Shown here piece by piece: positions 5,594 through 6,113 of a stretch of DNA of 6,113 bases. A program made the position numbers and the translations under genes. Source of the stretch: Chloroflexota bacterium (lineage in GTDB: Bacteria > Chloroflexota > Dehalococcoidia > JACQGW01); contig JACQGW010000404.1 of the NCBI GenBank assembly GCA_016199325.1, positions 1-6,113 on the forward strand, in the 5' to 3' direction. The notes below the pieces were generated by a model that was not told the origin of the DNA, did no database searches, and saw only the letters and a program-made list of their open reading frames with translations. Positions within the stretch are counted from its first letter, which is position 1. Every line of letters starts with the position of its first letter.

Positions 5594-6031
5594 ATGGACG
5601 CGTTGATCGACGGCATCAATCACGTCGCCATCTTGACGGCGGGCATGGACCGGTTCATCCGGTTCTACCAGGAGGCATTCGACGCTCAGGTCGTCTCCGA
5701 CAACCCGAATCATGCCGGCCACGCCGGCGAGCGGATGGTGATCCTGTCCCTCGGCGGGGCGACGTATCTCAACGTGTTTCAAGTGCCGGGGAATACCCAG
5801 GCCAGCGTGCAGACACCCATGTTCGGTCGCGGCCGCCTGGATCACTTCGGCCTGAGCGCGGCGAGCCGGACGGCGTTCGAAGAGGTTCGCCGGCGGCTCA
5901 TGCGTCTGGGCGCGAGCGACGGGACGATCACGGACTTCGGGCGCCAGTTGAGCGTCTTCTTCCGCGACCCGGATGGTCTCGAAGCCGAGTGGGTTTGGCG
6001 AAAGCAGGAGGACACCAGGGAACCGGGATAG
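5594..6031 (+). CDS. VOC (glyoxalase/bleomycin-resistance fold) family protein
   Basis: A 145-residue protein with the two-module vicinal-oxygen-chelate layout. Module one begins INHVAILTAGMDRFIRFYQEAF (8-29), with His10 as the likely first metal ligand, and ends in YLNVFQV (58-64). Module two begins LDHFGLSAASRTAFEEVRRRL (82-102), with His84 as the second-module histidine, and ends FFRDPDGLEAEW (122-133), where Glu132 sits in the usual DPDGxxxE ligand position. The His/Glu pattern suggests a metal-binding enzyme such as a lyase, dioxygenase or glyoxalase-like protein; substrate cannot be told from sequence. The ATG at 5594 has GAGG 7 nt upstream (5583-5586). It is divergent from hemA, and no link to tetrapyrrole synthesis is evident. 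A bleomycin-type binding protein is an alternative, but the conserved ligands favour an enzyme. Confidence 0.88.
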   Translation: MDALIDGINHVAILTAGMDRFIRFYQEAFDAQVVSDNPNHAGHAGERMVILSLGGATYLNVFQVPGNTQASVQTPMFGRGRLDHFGLSAASRTAFEEVRRRLMRLGASDGTITDFGRQLSVFFRDPDGLEAEWVWRKQEDTREPG

Positions 6032-6113
6032 CTCGAAGCGGCGCCGCAAAGCCTGGTGAAAACCTGCACGCGGAGGGGCGGAGGCCGCAGCGCGCGGACT
6101 ATCCGAGCCGCGA

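Noticed and set aside
5531..6049. Minus-strand open frame opposite the VOC gene
   Set aside because: The plus-strand frame has the VOC metal ligands and a Shine-Dalgarno; the antisense frame has no recognisable motif.
6056..6113. Possible start of another plus-strand gene (GTG at 6056, open to the edge)
   Set aside because: Only 19 codons are visible, rich in Arg/Gly, with no clear Shine-Dalgarno or family signal.

Overview
This window holds a compact, GC-rich bacterial tetrapyrrole (heme/cobalamin precursor) operon on the minus strand and one small divergent gene on the plus strand. Reading along the minus strand, the order is hemA (glutamyl-tRNA reductase), hemC (hydroxymethylbilane synthase), hemD (uroporphyrinogen-III synthase), hemB (porphobilinogen synthase, zinc type) and hemL (glutamate-1-semialdehyde aminotransferase, cut by the left window edge). 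Together they encode every enzyme from glutamyl-tRNA to uroporphyrinogen III by the C5 pathway. Reaction order is HemA, HemL, HemB, HemC, HemD, so gene order is not reaction order. Every gene keeps its catalytic residues and all look functional.

The organism is a high-GC bacterium that uses the C5 route (it has hemA/hemL and no ALA synthase here). The hemACDBL order occurs in Firmicutes-like and Chloroflexota-like genomes, and the GC content makes a Chloroflexota-type source my best guess. That is a low-confidence inference, and nothing in the window fixes the phylum.

Layout: 1-856 hemL (partial, -); 871-1896 hemB (-, GTG start); 1897-2154 a 258-bp gap with small hairpins, a degenerate copy of the hemD 3' end and a heptamer repeat array; 2155-2979 hemD (-), whose ATG overlaps the hemC stop as ATGA; 2976-3905 hemC (-); 3906-3948 a short repeat-bearing gap; 3949-5343 hemA (-) with a repeat-derived C-terminal tail; 5344-5593 the divergent intergenic region, with an extended -10 promoter for hemA and an inverted repeat in front of the other gene; 5594-6031 a VOC/glyoxalase-fold protein (+). 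I see no supportable feature in 6032-6113 apart from a 10-bp GC palindrome at 6038-6047.

The genes themselves are ordinary housekeeping genes; I see no new enzyme system or defence locus. What is unusual is the repeats. A 7-bp tandem repeat (consensus TGACNNC/TGACCGC) appears at three places, all at gene 3' ends. One array is read as part of HemA, giving a 7-residue peptide periodicity. Two arrays lie in opposite orientation around the hemA stop codon and could fold into a large hairpin in the mRNA. The third sits exactly between the real hemD 3' end and a diverged second copy of it, which keeps the reading frame and differs mostly at synonymous positions.
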